The position numbers were made by a program, and so were the translations under genes. 9,637 nt of DNA from Thomasclavelia sp. (GTDB taxonomy: Bacteria; Bacillota_I; Bacilli_A; Erysipelotrichales; Coprobacillaceae), in assembly GCA_020025035.1 (NCBI GenBank), contig JAHHSU010000044.1:1-9637 (forward strand), read 5' to 3'. Below the pieces are notes generated by a model. It saw only the letters and a program-made list of their open reading frames with translations. It was not told where the DNA came from and searched no databases. Position 1 is the stretch's first letter, and the number at the start of each line of letters is the position of its first letter. Positions 1-7,498 of the stretch are shown here, piece by piece.

Positions 1-40
1 TGTATTTGTTGAATCAAGTTAATATGTTTATATTTTTTGA

Positions 41-45
41 AGGAG
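41..45 (+). promoter_or_regulatory. Shine-Dalgarno site that sets the ABC ATPase start
   Basis: AGGAG lies six bases upstream of an in-frame GTG at 52. An in-frame TTG at 37 is upstream of this site and would place the site inside the coding region, so GTG 52 is preferred. Confidence 0.7.
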
Positions 46-51
46 AAAGTA

Positions 52-936
52 GTGGATAGTTTAATAAAAATTAAAGATTTAGATGTTCGTGTTGGTAGTA
101 CATCAATCCTAGATTTGAATGGAAAAACAATTAATATTTCTAAAGGTGATGTTGTTGGGATTATTGGTGAAAATGGTGCAGGGAAAACAACATTATTTAA
201 TTGTATTATAGGGAGAATACAATATACAGGATGTATTAAGAAAAGTTTTTCTGTAAATGAATTAGGAATACAATTTCAAGTCAATTCTTATAATAAATTA
301 ATGAAGGTATATGAACTTATACAAATTGTAACAAAGAAGGTAAAATTTGATAATAAAATTTCAAATGAACTTGAACAATTTGAATTAAATGACTTATTAA
401 AAAAAAGAATAGGGGAGTTATCTGTTGGAGAATTACAAAGGATCACATTGTTTTTAGTGCTATATTTACAGCCAAATGTACTGCTTTTTGATGAATTGAC
501 AACAGGATTAGATTATAAGAAAAGAATAGAATTATTAGGATTAGTAAAAGAATATTGTAAAAATAAGACAGTTTTAACCATTACACATTATTTTGAAGAA
601 ATATCAGATTGGGCAAACAAATTACTTATATTACATAAAGGAAGATTAGTATTTTATGGTACTATTAACGAATTGGAAGAATTACATAGTCATTATTCTA
701 TTATAAAAGTATCCAAAAAATTTAGGCATGACATTAATGAAATATGTTGTAATAATATCTCATTAATAGATTTAAATGAACAAAATATAGGAATAGTTGT
801 GAGTGATAAAAAGCAACATAATATTTTAATCGAAAAGTTATCTCAAAGATGTGTTCAATTCCAGGTTGAATTAAAAGGAATTTATTCATTATATATGCTC
901 GCAATTGCATCAATAAAAGGGGAGTGTGAAACATGA
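52..936 (+). CDS. ABC-2 type exporter, ATP-binding protein
   Basis: This is the cytoplasmic ATPase subunit of an ABC exporter that powers the permease encoded next to it. With the GTG start the protein is 294 residues. Visible motifs in order are Walker A GENGAGKTT at about 39-47, a glutamine-rich Q-loop near 74-76, a signature LSVGE at 123-127, Walker B ending FDE with catalytic Glu148, the D-loop TTGLD just after, and the H-loop His179. The signature departs from the usual LSGGQ by Val and Glu but is still recognisable. About 90 residues follow the nucleotide-binding domain, as in many drug, bacteriocin or antibiotic exporters. The stop codon overlaps the permease start (ATGA, 933-936), so the two are translationally coupled. 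The substrate cannot be read from the sequence. The family call is firm; the substrate is unknown. Confidence 0.92.
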   Translation: MDSLIKIKDLDVRVGSTSILDLNGKTINISKGDVVGIIGENGAGKTTLFNCIIGRIQYTGCIKKSFSVNELGIQFQVNSYNKLMKVYELIQIVTKKVKFDNKISNELEQFELNDLLKKRIGELSVGELQRITLFLVLYLQPNVLLFDELTTGLDYKKRIELLGLVKEYCKNKTVLTITHYFEEISDWANKLLILHKGRLVFYGTINELEELHSHYSIIKVSKKFRHDINEICCNNISLIDLNEQNIGIVVSDKKQHNILIEKLSQRCVQFQVELKGIYSLYMLAIASIKGECET

Positions 937-1670
937 AAAATTATATTTTTATTGATTTAAAGATTATGTTTAGAATCCCACTATCTATTTTTTTTACTAT
1001 AATTTTTCCTATTCTTATGATGTTTATTATTATACTATCATATGGAAATGTTAGTATCGAAAATGAATATTATCTTATTGATAAATATTTTATGATTACA
1101 ATTGGAATGGGAATTTTACCACTAGCATTTATTTCTTTTCCAATGTGGCTTGGTAACTCATTTGAAAATAGAAGTATAGAGAGATTGAATTTTTTTGGTG
1201 TAAAAACTTCAAAAATATTTATTGGCGATGTATTAGCACATTTAGTTTTAGCATGTATTAGTATTTTTATTAATATTTTATTTGCATATATCTTTTTTGG
1301 GCTTAGATTTCCTAGAATAGATTTTTTGTTAGCGTTTTTGTTGCAATATTTAATTGCAGTTATTGTTGCAATGATTATAGGAGGAGTATTTGCACTAGTA
1401 TTTAAAAATACTCAGGTTATCATGCCTTTTGGATTAGTAGTTATGTTTTTATTGTATATGTTTTGTGGAGTATTTATACCATCTAATCAATTACCTACTT
1501 TAATTCAAAAGATTGCAAATTTTTTGCCTATTAATTATGCTATGAATGATTTTTTTGATATATGGACATGTAAAATGTATTGGAATAAAAGTTTTTTAAC
1601 ATTATCTGTTGTTTATCTTTTTATTGGATGTCTGATAATCTTTATTTATTCACGTTGCAGGAAGAAATAA
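933..1670 (+). CDS. ABC-2 type exporter, permease protein
   Basis: This is the membrane subunit that pairs with the upstream ATPase. It has 245 residues and about six hydrophobic segments: near 17-37, 53-73, 98-122, 132-157, 162-182 and 221-239. Between helices five and six is the segment FIPSNQLP followed by IANFLPINY at about 181-202, typical of ABC-2 (DrrB/YadH-like) permeases. The N-terminus is short and basic and the C-terminus ends RCRKK, which would keep both ends in the cytoplasm. A GGGGAG ribosome site lies just upstream inside the ATPase gene. There is no dedicated substrate-binding protein, peptide precursor or immunity gene downstream, so the role (drug resistance, peptide or lipid export) remains open. 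Confidence 0.88.
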   Translation: MKNYIFIDLKIMFRIPLSIFFTIIFPILMMFIIILSYGNVSIENEYYLIDKYFMITIGMGILPLAFISFPMWLGNSFENRSIERLNFFGVKTSKIFIGDVLAHLVLACISIFINILFAYIFFGLRFPRIDFLLAFLLQYLIAVIVAMIIGGVFALVFKNTQVIMPFGLVVMFLLYMFCGVFIPSNQLPTLIQKIANFLPINYAMNDFFDIWTCKMYWNKSFLTLSVVYLFIGCLIIFIYSRCRKK

Positions 1671-1693
1671 TGTTTATATATTTAAAAAAATAT

Positions 1694-1727
1694 ATTTATC
1701 TAATGTTTTAACATATATAAGATAAAT
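1694..1727. repeat. AT-rich inverted repeat after the exporter operon
   Basis: ATTTATCT (1694-1701) pairs perfectly with AGATAAAT (1720-1727), and a small inner repeat (ATGTT/AACAT, 1703-1714) lies in the loop. A second, overlapping AT-only hairpin is possible at 1676-1695. No T-run follows on the + strand, so this is not a standard terminator for the exporter genes; the run of A before it would give a U-tract only for leftward transcription. The rest of 1671-1786 shows no gene. Confidence 0.3.
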
Positions 1728-1786
1728 GGAAATAAATAATAATAAAAATTTGATTAATAACTATTTAATTGTGCCAATGGTTATGT

Positions 1787-1815
1787 TTGTTAAATAATGA
1801 ATTAAATGTTATACT
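1787..1815 (+). promoter_or_regulatory. Vegetative promoter of the fmt operon
   Basis: TTGTTA (-35, 1787-1792) is followed after exactly 17 bases by TATACT (-10, 1810-1815). A TG one base before the -10 (1807-1808) makes it an extended -10 element. Transcription would begin near 1822, giving a leader of only about 16 bases before fmt. This matches the housekeeping sigma-A consensus well. Confidence 0.7.
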
Positions 1816-1825
1816 TTCATTATAT

Positions 1826-1832
1826 GAGGTGA
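1826..1832 (+). promoter_or_regulatory. Shine-Dalgarno site that sets the fmt start
   Basis: GAGGTGA sits five bases before TTG 1838. The reading frame stays open back to an ATG at 1769, but that start would lie upstream of the promoter and adds 23 residues absent from Fmt proteins. Confidence 0.75.
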
Positions 1833-1837
1833 TTGAA

Positions 1838-2791
1838 TTGAAAAATAAAAAAATTGTATTTATGGGTACAGCAAGCTTTTCAGCAAAAGTATTAGAAATG
1901 TTGATTGATAATCAATATAATGTAGAATTAGTTGTTACACAACCTGATCGTAGGGTTGGAAGAAAAAAGGAAATAAAAATGCCTGAAGTTAAAGAAATTG
2001 CATTAGAAAAAAGCATTCCTGTATTTCAACCAAATAATATTAAAGACGATTTTCAATGTATTAAGGAATTACAGCCTGATTTAATTGTTACAGCTGCATA
2101 TGGACAAATATTACCAAAACAGTTATTAGAAATACCTAGTATTGGATGTATTAATGTTCATGCATCTTTATTACCAAAATATCGTGGGGGTGCACCAGTT
2201 CATCAAGCTATAATTGATGGGCAACAAGAAACTGGGGTTACCATTATGTATATGGTTGAAAAGATGGATGCAGGTAATATGATAAGTCAATGTAAAACGC
2301 CAATTTATCAAGATGATACGGTAGGTACACTGTACGATCGTTTAAGTATACTTGGTGCTAAGTTATTAGAAGAAACATTACCATCTATTTTGAATCGAAC
2401 AAATCAAAGCATTCAACAAGATGAAGAAGAAGTGACTTATGCTCCTACAATTTCACGTAAACAAGAACATGTTGACTTTTCTAATACTGCTTTTTTGGTA
2501 GATTGTAAGATTAGAGGATTAAATCCATGGCCAGGTGCTTTTGTAACTTATAAAGGAAAAACAGTAAAGATTTGGGAAGGAAAAATTCACCAATGTCAAA
2601 ATGCTGTTAAACATCATGCACATCAAGAATGCGGAACAATTGTTAAAATATTTAAAGATGCAATTGGAGTTAAAGTAAAAGATGGTGTATATTTAATTAC
2701 AGAGCTTCAAATGGAAGGAAAAAAACGCATGAATGCTAGTGATCTTTTAAATGGAAATCATATGTTTGAAGTTGACACTCGTTTTGAGTAG
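1838..2791 (+). CDS. fmt: Methionyl-tRNA formyltransferase
   Basis: This cytoplasmic enzyme transfers a formyl group from 10-formyltetrahydrofolate to the methionine on initiator tRNA, making fMet-tRNA for translation start. The 317-residue length matches the family. It starts at TTG 1838 and opens with KKIVFMGT, the usual N-terminal strand and loop. The folate/catalytic signature SLLPKYRGGAPV follows Asn106 and His108, and Asp144 is in MDAGNM; these are the three catalytic residues, at the same numbers as in E. coli Fmt. The C-terminal tRNA-binding domain begins at about residue 205 and carries the typical RGLNPWPGAF segment. It is first in a three-gene unit with a membrane protein and a sulfatase rather than in the more common def-fmt-rsmB arrangement. 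It has its own strong promoter. Identification is certain. Confidence 0.98.
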   Translation: MKNKKIVFMGTASFSAKVLEMLIDNQYNVELVVTQPDRRVGRKKEIKMPEVKEIALEKSIPVFQPNNIKDDFQCIKELQPDLIVTAAYGQILPKQLLEIPSIGCINVHASLLPKYRGGAPVHQAIIDGQQETGVTIMYMVEKMDAGNMISQCKTPIYQDDTVGTLYDRLSILGAKLLEETLPSILNRTNQSIQQDEEEVTYAPTISRKQEHVDFSNTAFLVDCKIRGLNPWPGAFVTYKGKTVKIWEGKIHQCQNAVKHHAHQECGTIVKIFKDAIGVKVKDGVYLITELQMEGKKRMNASDLLNGNHMFEVDTRFE

Positions 2792-2803
2792 AAAGGAATC
2801 ATA

Positions 2804-3322
2804 ATGACAATCTATAATTGTTTTGATCTATTTTTATATATTGCAATGCTCGTAGATTTATATTTTAAAAATAGAAAATTAAATAAAATTAAAGTAAAGT
2901 ATCATAATATCTATCGTTATCAATCACATAACACTTCTATAAGAAATTGCATTTATTATGTTGTAATTATACTTTGCCTTATCCATATATGTATAAGACT
3001 ATATTTAATTATCTTTTTACATATATTAACATTTAACAAAGTACTAATCATTTTACCAATTTGTTGTTATTACGTTTTGTTTGATATGTTTATTAATGGA
3101 ATATATTTTAATGAAAAGATGATTTATTATAAACAAGAATTAATTGAATACCGTACTATTCGATATAGTTATCGTACATATCAAGATAAGTTCTATATAT
3201 ATAGTATCATGTATCAAACAGATAAAATGGGAAATAGAGAGATTGAAATTAAAATTAAAGATCAACCTAGTGCGTATCAATTATTATCGTATATTCCTTT
3301 TGATGAACCAAACATCAAATAG
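2804..3322 (+). CDS. Membrane protein of unknown function
   Basis: I do not recognise this 172-residue protein. An AAAGGA ribosome site lies six bases before the ATG, and the gene starts 12 bases after the fmt stop, so it belongs to the same transcript. Hydrophobic stretches are at about 5-21, 49-75 and 79-101, with a basic linker (KNRKLNKIKVK) after the first. From about 102 to the end is a hydrophilic domain rich in Tyr and Ile, with alternating strand-like segments (EKMIYYKQELIEYRTI, then REIEIKIKD). This looks like a small cytoplasmic beta domain of the bacterial PH-like type, but that is only an impression. It is followed 16 bases later by the sulfatase gene. A link to envelope polymer synthesis is possible from context but unproven. 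Confidence 0.75.
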   Translation: MTIYNCFDLFLYIAMLVDLYFKNRKLNKIKVKYHNIYRYQSHNTSIRNCIYYVVIILCLIHICIRLYLIIFLHILTFNKVLIILPICCYYVLFDMFINGIYFNEKMIYYKQELIEYRTIRYSYRTYQDKFYIYSIMYQTDKMGNREIEIKIKDQPSAYQLLSYIPFDEPNIK

Positions 3323-3325
3323 ATT

Positions 3326-3330
3326 GGAGG
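3326..3330 (+). promoter_or_regulatory. Shine-Dalgarno site that sets the sulfatase start
   Basis: GGAGG is eight bases upstream of TTG 3339. Two in-frame ATGs further upstream (3144 and 3303) lack such a site and would overlap the preceding gene. Confidence 0.75.
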
Positions 3331-3338
3331 ATTATTCA

Positions 3339-4811
3339 TTGAAGAAGAAAAACATCATTGGCTCTTTATTATTGTTTTTGTCATTGTTATTGATTGCTTC
3401 ATTAGCATGGAGTAGATATTCGTTTTATATTAAATCGTTTAGTCAAATTGTCTTTTTATTACAAGTACCATCCGCTGCTGGAGATCATTCAATGTTTTTA
3501 AAATGGTTAATACTATGCGCATTACCTAGCTTAATTATATTTAGTGTCATCGTATATGTGATTTTTAAATCTGATTTATTATTTAAAAATAATACATTTA
3601 TGTGCAAAATATTTAAAAAAATAAAAAAGTATTACCTATCTATTTCCATTATAGTTTTGTGTGGGTGCTTAGTTATTAGTGGCTTTCAGTATGATTTTTA
3701 TCATTATTTAATTAGTAGGACAGAAACTACGACAATTTATGAAGATTATTACAAAGATCCTAGAGACGTAAATATAGTATTTCCTCATCAAAAAAGAAAT
3801 TTAATTCATATATTTTTAGAATCGATTGAAAGTAGTTATGTATCTAAAGAATCAGGTGGAATAAGTGAAAAATCATTTACTCCTGAATTAGAAAAGTTAG
3901 CTAACGAAAACATTAACTTTTCAAATACTGATTTAATAGGTGGCTGTCAAACAATAATAGGAACACAATGGACTATTGCATCACAAGTGTCTCAAAATTC
4001 AGGTATTCCTTTATCTTTACCAATTGATGGAAATAGTTATACTATGACGTCTGAGTTTTTACCAGGTGTGTATACAATAGGGGAAATTTTAGAAAAAAAC
4101 GGATATGAACAAGTTTTTTTATCAGGTTCACAAGCCTCATTTGGTGGAACAAATAATTTTTATCAACATGGTCATTATAAGATTAAAGATTATGATTATG
4201 CAATTAAAAATGGGTGGTTACCTAATGATTATTATAAATTTTGGGGTTATGAAGATAGTAAATTATTTGAATTTGCTAAAAACGAATTGACAAATTTATC
4301 AAAATCTAATAAACCTTTTAATCTAGAAATGATTACAATTGATGCGCATATGCCATATGGATATTTATGTGATAAATGTCCAAAAGTTTCTAACGATCAA
4401 TATGAAAATGTTTTAGCTTGTCAATCTAAACAAGTATATGACTTTATCGAATGGTGTAAACAACAAGATTTTTATGATAATACAACGATTGTTATTACAG
4501 GTGATCATATAAGTATGGCACAAAAATTCTTCACAAAGTTTGATTCAAATTATATTCGAACACCTTATAATGTTTTTATAAATTCTATAAACCAAGAGGG
4601 AAATAGTAAAAATCGACAATTTTCTACCATGGATTTTTTTCCAACTATATTATCTTCATTAGGCGTGGAAATAGAAGGAGAACGCTTAGGCCTTGGAACA
4701 AATCTTTTTTCAGATAAACCGACATTATTAGAAGAAATGGGATGGCAATTTAATGAAGAGGTTCAAAAAAAATCTAAATTTTATAATCAAAAATTTATTG
4801 GTATAAATTGA
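3339..4811 (+). CDS. LTA synthase / OpgB-family sulfatase (phosphoglycerol transferase)
   Basis: This is a 490-residue polytopic membrane protein with an extracellular alkaline-phosphatase-fold domain of the COG1368 type, whose characterised members (LtaS, OpgB) transfer phosphoglycerol from phosphatidylglycerol. About three helices are at 5-27, 58-75 and 95-113. The catalytic domain starts near 150 with IHIFLES (metal ligand Glu161). It contains GTQWT (208-212) with Thr209 the likely nucleophile, His337 in IDAHMPYG, and Asp389-His390 in GDH. The Glu-Thr-Asp/His spacing is close to that of S. aureus LtaS (E255, T300, D475, H476). The segments GGTNNFYQHGH and FWGYEDSKL resemble OpgB-like members more than classic LtaS. 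It is shorter than LtaS (about 646 residues) and has fewer membrane helices. A lipoteichoic-acid or glycolipid-decorating role is inferred; the acceptor is unknown. Confidence 0.9.
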   Translation: MKKKNIIGSLLLFLSLLLIASLAWSRYSFYIKSFSQIVFLLQVPSAAGDHSMFLKWLILCALPSLIIFSVIVYVIFKSDLLFKNNTFMCKIFKKIKKYYLSISIIVLCGCLVISGFQYDFYHYLISRTETTTIYEDYYKDPRDVNIVFPHQKRNLIHIFLESIESSYVSKESGGISEKSFTPELEKLANENINFSNTDLIGGCQTIIGTQWTIASQVSQNSGIPLSLPIDGNSYTMTSEFLPGVYTIGEILEKNGYEQVFLSGSQASFGGTNNFYQHGHYKIKDYDYAIKNGWLPNDYYKFWGYEDSKLFEFAKNELTNLSKSNKPFNLEMITIDAHMPYGYLCDKCPKVSNDQYENVLACQSKQVYDFIEWCKQQDFYDNTTIVITGDHISMAQKFFTKFDSNYIRTPYNVFINSINQEGNSKNRQFSTMDFFPTILSSLGVEIEGERLGLGTNLFSDKPTLLEEMGWQFNEEVQKKSKFYNQKFIGIN

Positions 4812-4832
4812 TACTGGTTAAGATGTTTATTG

Positions 4833-4881
4833 TGTGTGTATTTGTTATTAATTACAAATTTACACACATTTTTTATTTTTT
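4833..4881 (+). terminator. Intrinsic terminator after the sulfatase gene
   Basis: TGTGTGTA (4833-4840) pairs with TACACACA (4861-4868). The stem continues as TTTGT/ACAAA after a two-base bulge, with an eight-base loop. A tract of six T, one A and six T follows. It ends the fmt operon and separates it from comG. Confidence 0.9.
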
Positions 4882-4898
4882 GAGTATTTAAATAACAA

Positions 4899-4904
4899 TA
4901 TAGT
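4899..4904 (+). promoter_or_regulatory. Possible -10 element of the comG operon
   Basis: TATAGT is the best -10 match between the terminator and comGA. The position 17 bases upstream falls in the terminator T-tract and gives a poor -35. I see no ComK box (AAAA-N5-TTTT pair), no streptococcal-type TACGAATA box and no clear SigH site. How the operon is switched on cannot be read here. Confidence 0.22.
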
Positions 4905-4927
4905 AATAACATATTGGAGGTGAAAAT

Positions 4928-5905
4928 TTGGACACTTTATTAGAAGGTATTTTGTATCAGGCATTGCAAAGTCATGCTTCAGATATTCATATTGTGACAA
5001 TAGATAATGAAATACAAATTAATTTTAGAGTAAAAGGAGAACTAATATTTTATAAATGCTATGAATTAGATTTAGGTAAACAACTCATTAATTACATAAG
5101 ATTCCTAGCAAACATTGATTTAAATCACTTAATGGAATGTAAAACTGGTGCCTTTTTATACAAGGTTCAATCAACTGATATTTCGTTAAGAGTAAGCTAT
5201 ATTCCAACAATTAAAGGAAATAATTTAGTTATAAGAATATTAGGACAAAATCAATTCCACAAAATAGAAGATTTAACGACTCAGCAGGATGCAATAGATT
5301 TTCTAACAAGTTTATCCAAAAAAAAATCTGGTTTAATTTTAATTAGTGGACCTACTGGTGTTGGAAAATCAACTACACTTCATACCATGTTACAAATGAT
5401 GTTTAGTAAACGCCACTTAAATATTATTACTATCGAAGATCCTATTGAAATAATTGAGCCTAATTTTATACAAATTCAACTTTCATTTGATGAGGAATTG
5501 TGCTATGACTCTGCATTAAAACAAATACTTCGTCATGATCCTGATGTAGTAATGATTGGAGAAATAAGAGATGAATTATCCGCTAAAATTGCTATACGTC
5601 TTGCATTAACTGGGTGTCTAGTTTTATCTACTATTCATGCTAATAGTTGTATTGGTACGCTAAAAAGATTATTTAACTTAAATTTAAATAAAACTGATAT
5701 TCAAGAAGTGTTACTTGCAGTAATATCTCAAAAACTAATTTATAAAAAATCATTAGCAGTATATGAATGGGTATCTAAACAATCGTTAACTAAATATTAT
5801 GAAACTCAAATACTAAAATATGATCATTTTGATAGACACATTCAAACATTACTTGAACAAGGTAAGATTACTACTAATGATTTAATAGGTACTGATTTTG
5901 AATAA
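4928..5905 (+). CDS. comGA: Competence pilus assembly ATPase ComGA
   Basis: ComGA is the cytoplasmic GspE/PilB-family hexameric ATPase that drives assembly of the competence pilus for DNA uptake. It has 325 residues, close to characterised ComGA proteins. It starts at TTG 4928, five bases after GGAGGTG. All family motifs are present: Walker A GPTGVGKST (141-149), Asp box IEDP (Glu170, Asp171), Walker B DPDVVMIGEIRDE (from Asp204, with Glu212), and His box with His237 in STIHANS. The N-terminal part (about 1-130) opens with the HASDIHI segment typical of this family. The zinc-binding tetracysteine motif of GspE is absent, as is usual for ComGA. Its 3' end overlaps comGB by eight bases. It is first in a seven-gene pilus operon. 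Confidence 0.96.
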   Translation: MDTLLEGILYQALQSHASDIHIVTIDNEIQINFRVKGELIFYKCYELDLGKQLINYIRFLANIDLNHLMECKTGAFLYKVQSTDISLRVSYIPTIKGNNLVIRILGQNQFHKIEDLTTQQDAIDFLTSLSKKKSGLILISGPTGVGKSTTLHTMLQMMFSKRHLNIITIEDPIEIIEPNFIQIQLSFDEELCYDSALKQILRHDPDVVMIGEIRDELSAKIAIRLALTGCLVLSTIHANSCIGTLKRLFNLNLNKTDIQEVLLAVISQKLIYKKSLAVYEWVSKQSLTKYYETQILKYDHFDRHIQTLLEQGKITTNDLIGTDFE

Positions 5906-6896
5906 TAATTATTATTTGTTAGAAACACTAGCACAACTTTTACAATTTCAGGATTCATTGTTGGAGGCTTTACAAATTCTAAAAAAGATTTATTCAACAA
6001 CATGTGTTGATAAAGCATTAAATAGTTTACATAATGGACAAAGCATAGAGGATGCAATTAATTATTTAATAGATGATTCGTTATTTACTGAGTTTTTCAC
6101 CTTTTATTTAAAAACTAATAATGTAAGTGATGCAATTTACAAATCTTTAACAATTTGTAAAAAGAAAAAAGAAGTTCAAAATAATCTAATACGGTCAATG
6201 CTTTATCCATGTCTGTTATTAGGTGGATTAATTATATTTTCTATTGTAGCTGTATTTTACTTACAACCTGAGTTTATTAAGTTTTTTTCGTCTTTTGATA
6301 TTCAAATTTCCTTTTTAAATAAAGTCTGCCTTGGATTTGTTTTTGCACTTCCACCATTATTATTTTTGATACTTTCATTTTTTAGTATTACAACTTTTTG
6401 TTTTGTTAAATACATTAAGGCTAATCAGTTTGATAAACTTAATTTTTGGTTAAAAATCCCTTTTTATAAAAAAATACTTGTAAAATACTATACGCTTAAA
6501 TTTTGTTTATATTTTAAAGAAATGGTCTTTTTAAAATATGATTTTTCGACGATTATGACAACATTATCAACTAAAATTGATGACTCATTTTTAAAAATGA
6601 TGACGTATGAAATAAACGAAGAAATAACAAAAGGATACGCATTAGATGATATTATTGATCATCAAGAATATTTAGATGAATACTTTAAAACTGTAATGCA
6701 TTTATGTTTATATCATTCTAATCCATACCAATTATTAGAACAATATTTTCAGGTAAGTGTAAATGAAATTGATTTTAAAACCAAAAAATATACAAATCTT
6801 ATGGTATATACCATATATGGTATTGTAGGACTTTATATTGTTGGAATCTATTTAGGGTTAGTACTTCCAATGACCAATATGTTAAATCAACTTTAA
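5898..6896 (+). CDS. comGB: Competence pilus platform protein ComGB
   Basis: ComGB is the inner-membrane platform (GspF/PilC family) on which pilins are assembled. It has 332 residues, about the usual length. Two T2SSF domains are visible: the first at about 8-120 and the second at about 195-310. Membrane helices are near 101-123, 143-170 and 306-328, the normal three-helix layout. Starts around the comGA stop are weak: TTG 5898 has an AGG seven bases upstream and overlaps comGA by eight bases, which suggests translational coupling. The sequence is divergent, with several of the family's small residues replaced, but position, topology and length leave little doubt. Confidence 0.92.
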   Translation: MNNNYYLLETLAQLLQFQDSLLEALQILKKIYSTTCVDKALNSLHNGQSIEDAINYLIDDSLFTEFFTFYLKTNNVSDAIYKSLTICKKKKEVQNNLIRSMLYPCLLLGGLIIFSIVAVFYLQPEFIKFFSSFDIQISFLNKVCLGFVFALPPLLFLILSFFSITTFCFVKYIKANQFDKLNFWLKIPFYKKILVKYYTLKFCLYFKEMVFLKYDFSTIMTTLSTKIDDSFLKMMTYEINEEITKGYALDDIIDHQEYLDEYFKTVMHLCLYHSNPYQLLEQYFQVSVNEIDFKTKKYTNLMVYTIYGIVGLYIVGIYLGLVLPMTNMLNQL

Positions 6897-6898
6897 TA

Positions 6899-6908
6899 GG
6901 GAGGTGAT
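6899..6908 (+). promoter_or_regulatory. Strong Shine-Dalgarno site of comGC
   Basis: GGGAGGTGAT sits just after the comGB stop and ahead of GTG 6913. An in-frame GTG at 6904 falls inside this site and is rejected. This is the strongest ribosome site in the operon, fitting high output of the major pilin. Confidence 0.75.
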
Positions 6909-6912
6909 CTTT

Positions 6913-7206
6913 GTGAAACATGGTTTTACATTGATTGAGAGTTTATTTGTAATTGCAATTATGATGATTATTTTGTTAGTAGTTATTCCTAATGTTACTA
7001 GTAAAAATAAAATTGTAAAAGATAAAGGATGCGAAATGATGATAGAAACTGTTAATTCCGAAATTTTGATGTATGAGCTTAAGGAAGGAAAGCTGCCTAC
7101 ATCTATGGATGATTTAATTAATAATCATTATTTAACAGAAAAACAACGAACTTGCCCAAATAATAAAAAACTATATATAGAAAATGGACAAGCGTATGCA
7201 AGCTAA
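6913..7206 (+). CDS. comGC: Major competence pilin ComGC
   Basis: ComGC is the main subunit of the competence pilus. The 97-residue prepilin starts at GTG 6913 with the short leader MKHG; cleavage by the prepilin peptidase is expected after Gly4, leaving Phe at +1 and Glu9 at +5. The hydrophobic helix runs to about residue 28. Cys40 in KGCE and Cys81 in TCPN match the two cysteines of B. subtilis ComGC, which form an intramolecular disulfide. The segment EGKLPTSMDDL between them is also a ComGC hallmark. The gene begins 16 bases after comGB and overlaps comGD. The prepilin peptidase (ComC) is not in this window. Confidence 0.95.
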   Translation: MKHGFTLIESLFVIAIMMIILLVVIPNVTSKNKIVKDKGCEMMIETVNSEILMYELKEGKLPTSMDDLINNHYLTEKQRTCPNNKKLYIENGQAYAS

Positions 7207-7498
7207 AAAAGGATTTACATTAATAGAAAGTCTATTTGTAATTTTTATTATGACAATAATGTTATTACTATGTACAAAATCTGTTTATCATAATAAAAAT
7301 TTAAATATTCAACAAAAAGTATCTTCTTATATTTATCAAACTCAAACTACTGCAATGGTAAATAAAGAAAGACAAGACTTAGGAATAGCAAAATTACACT
7401 TTAATGAAAATGGAAATATCAATAAAGCTGCAACAGTAAAAATTGGAAATACAAATTTCGTATTTCAATTAGGGGCAGGAAGATTTTATTATGCGTAA
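7184..7498 (+). CDS. comGD: Minor competence pilin ComGD
   Basis: This is a pilin-like protein of 104 residues with the prepilin signature KKG|FTLIES (Gly10, Glu15 from ATG 7184). The start is uncertain: an in-frame ATG at 7196 gives a six-residue leader and neither start has a strong ribosome site, so translation is probably coupled to comGC, which it overlaps by 23 bases. The C-terminal region has FNENGNINKAATV and ends FQLGAGRFYYA, matching the usual ComGD pattern of a glycine-rich strand pair followed by GxGR. Minor pilins of this kind prime pilus assembly at the membrane. The first 11 residues of the mature helix are identical to those of ComGC. Confidence 0.85.
   Translation: MDKRMQAKKGFTLIESLFVIFIMTIMLLLCTKSVYHNKNLNIQQKVSSYIYQTQTTAMVNKERQDLGIAKLHFNENGNINKAATVKIGNTNFVFQLGAGRFYYA
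7208..7237 (+). repeat. Direct repeat copy 1 (comGD pilin signature)
   Basis: This 30-base segment encodes KGFTLIESLF in comGD. It matches 7497-7526 in comGE at 29 of 30 bases; the one difference is T against C and is synonymous. The matching part of comGC uses different codons, so protein constraint alone does not explain the match. Confidence 0.85.

Noticed and set aside
5..34. Possible promoter ahead of the ABC ATPase
   Set aside because: TATATT at 29-34 has no -35 at a workable spacing and would place the RNA start on the ribosome site. The true promoter is probably outside the window.
734..934. Reading frame of 66 codons on the - strand
   Set aside because: It lies entirely within the ABC ATPase gene and has no recognisable product or ribosome site; it is a shadow of the AT-rich coding strand.
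1676..1727. Terminator for the ABC exporter operon
   Set aside because: The hairpins are made only of weak A-T pairs and no T-run follows on the + strand, so only an inverted repeat is reported.
1769..1837. Upstream extension of fmt from ATG 1769
   Set aside because: It starts before the promoter, has no ribosome site, and adds residues not found in Fmt. TTG 1838 with GAGGTGA upstream gives the family length and catalytic numbering.
3144..3338. Upstream extension of the sulfatase from ATG 3144 (or 3303)
   Set aside because: It overlaps the preceding gene in another frame and lacks a ribosome site. TTG 3339 follows GGAGG at good spacing and begins a normal membrane anchor.
4105..4290. Reading frame of 61 codons on the + strand within the sulfatase
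   Set aside because: It is out of frame inside a well-supported gene and shows no family features.
5842..6057. Reading frame of 71 codons on the - strand across the comGA/comGB junction
   Set aside because: It opposes two firmly identified genes and has no promoter or ribosome site.
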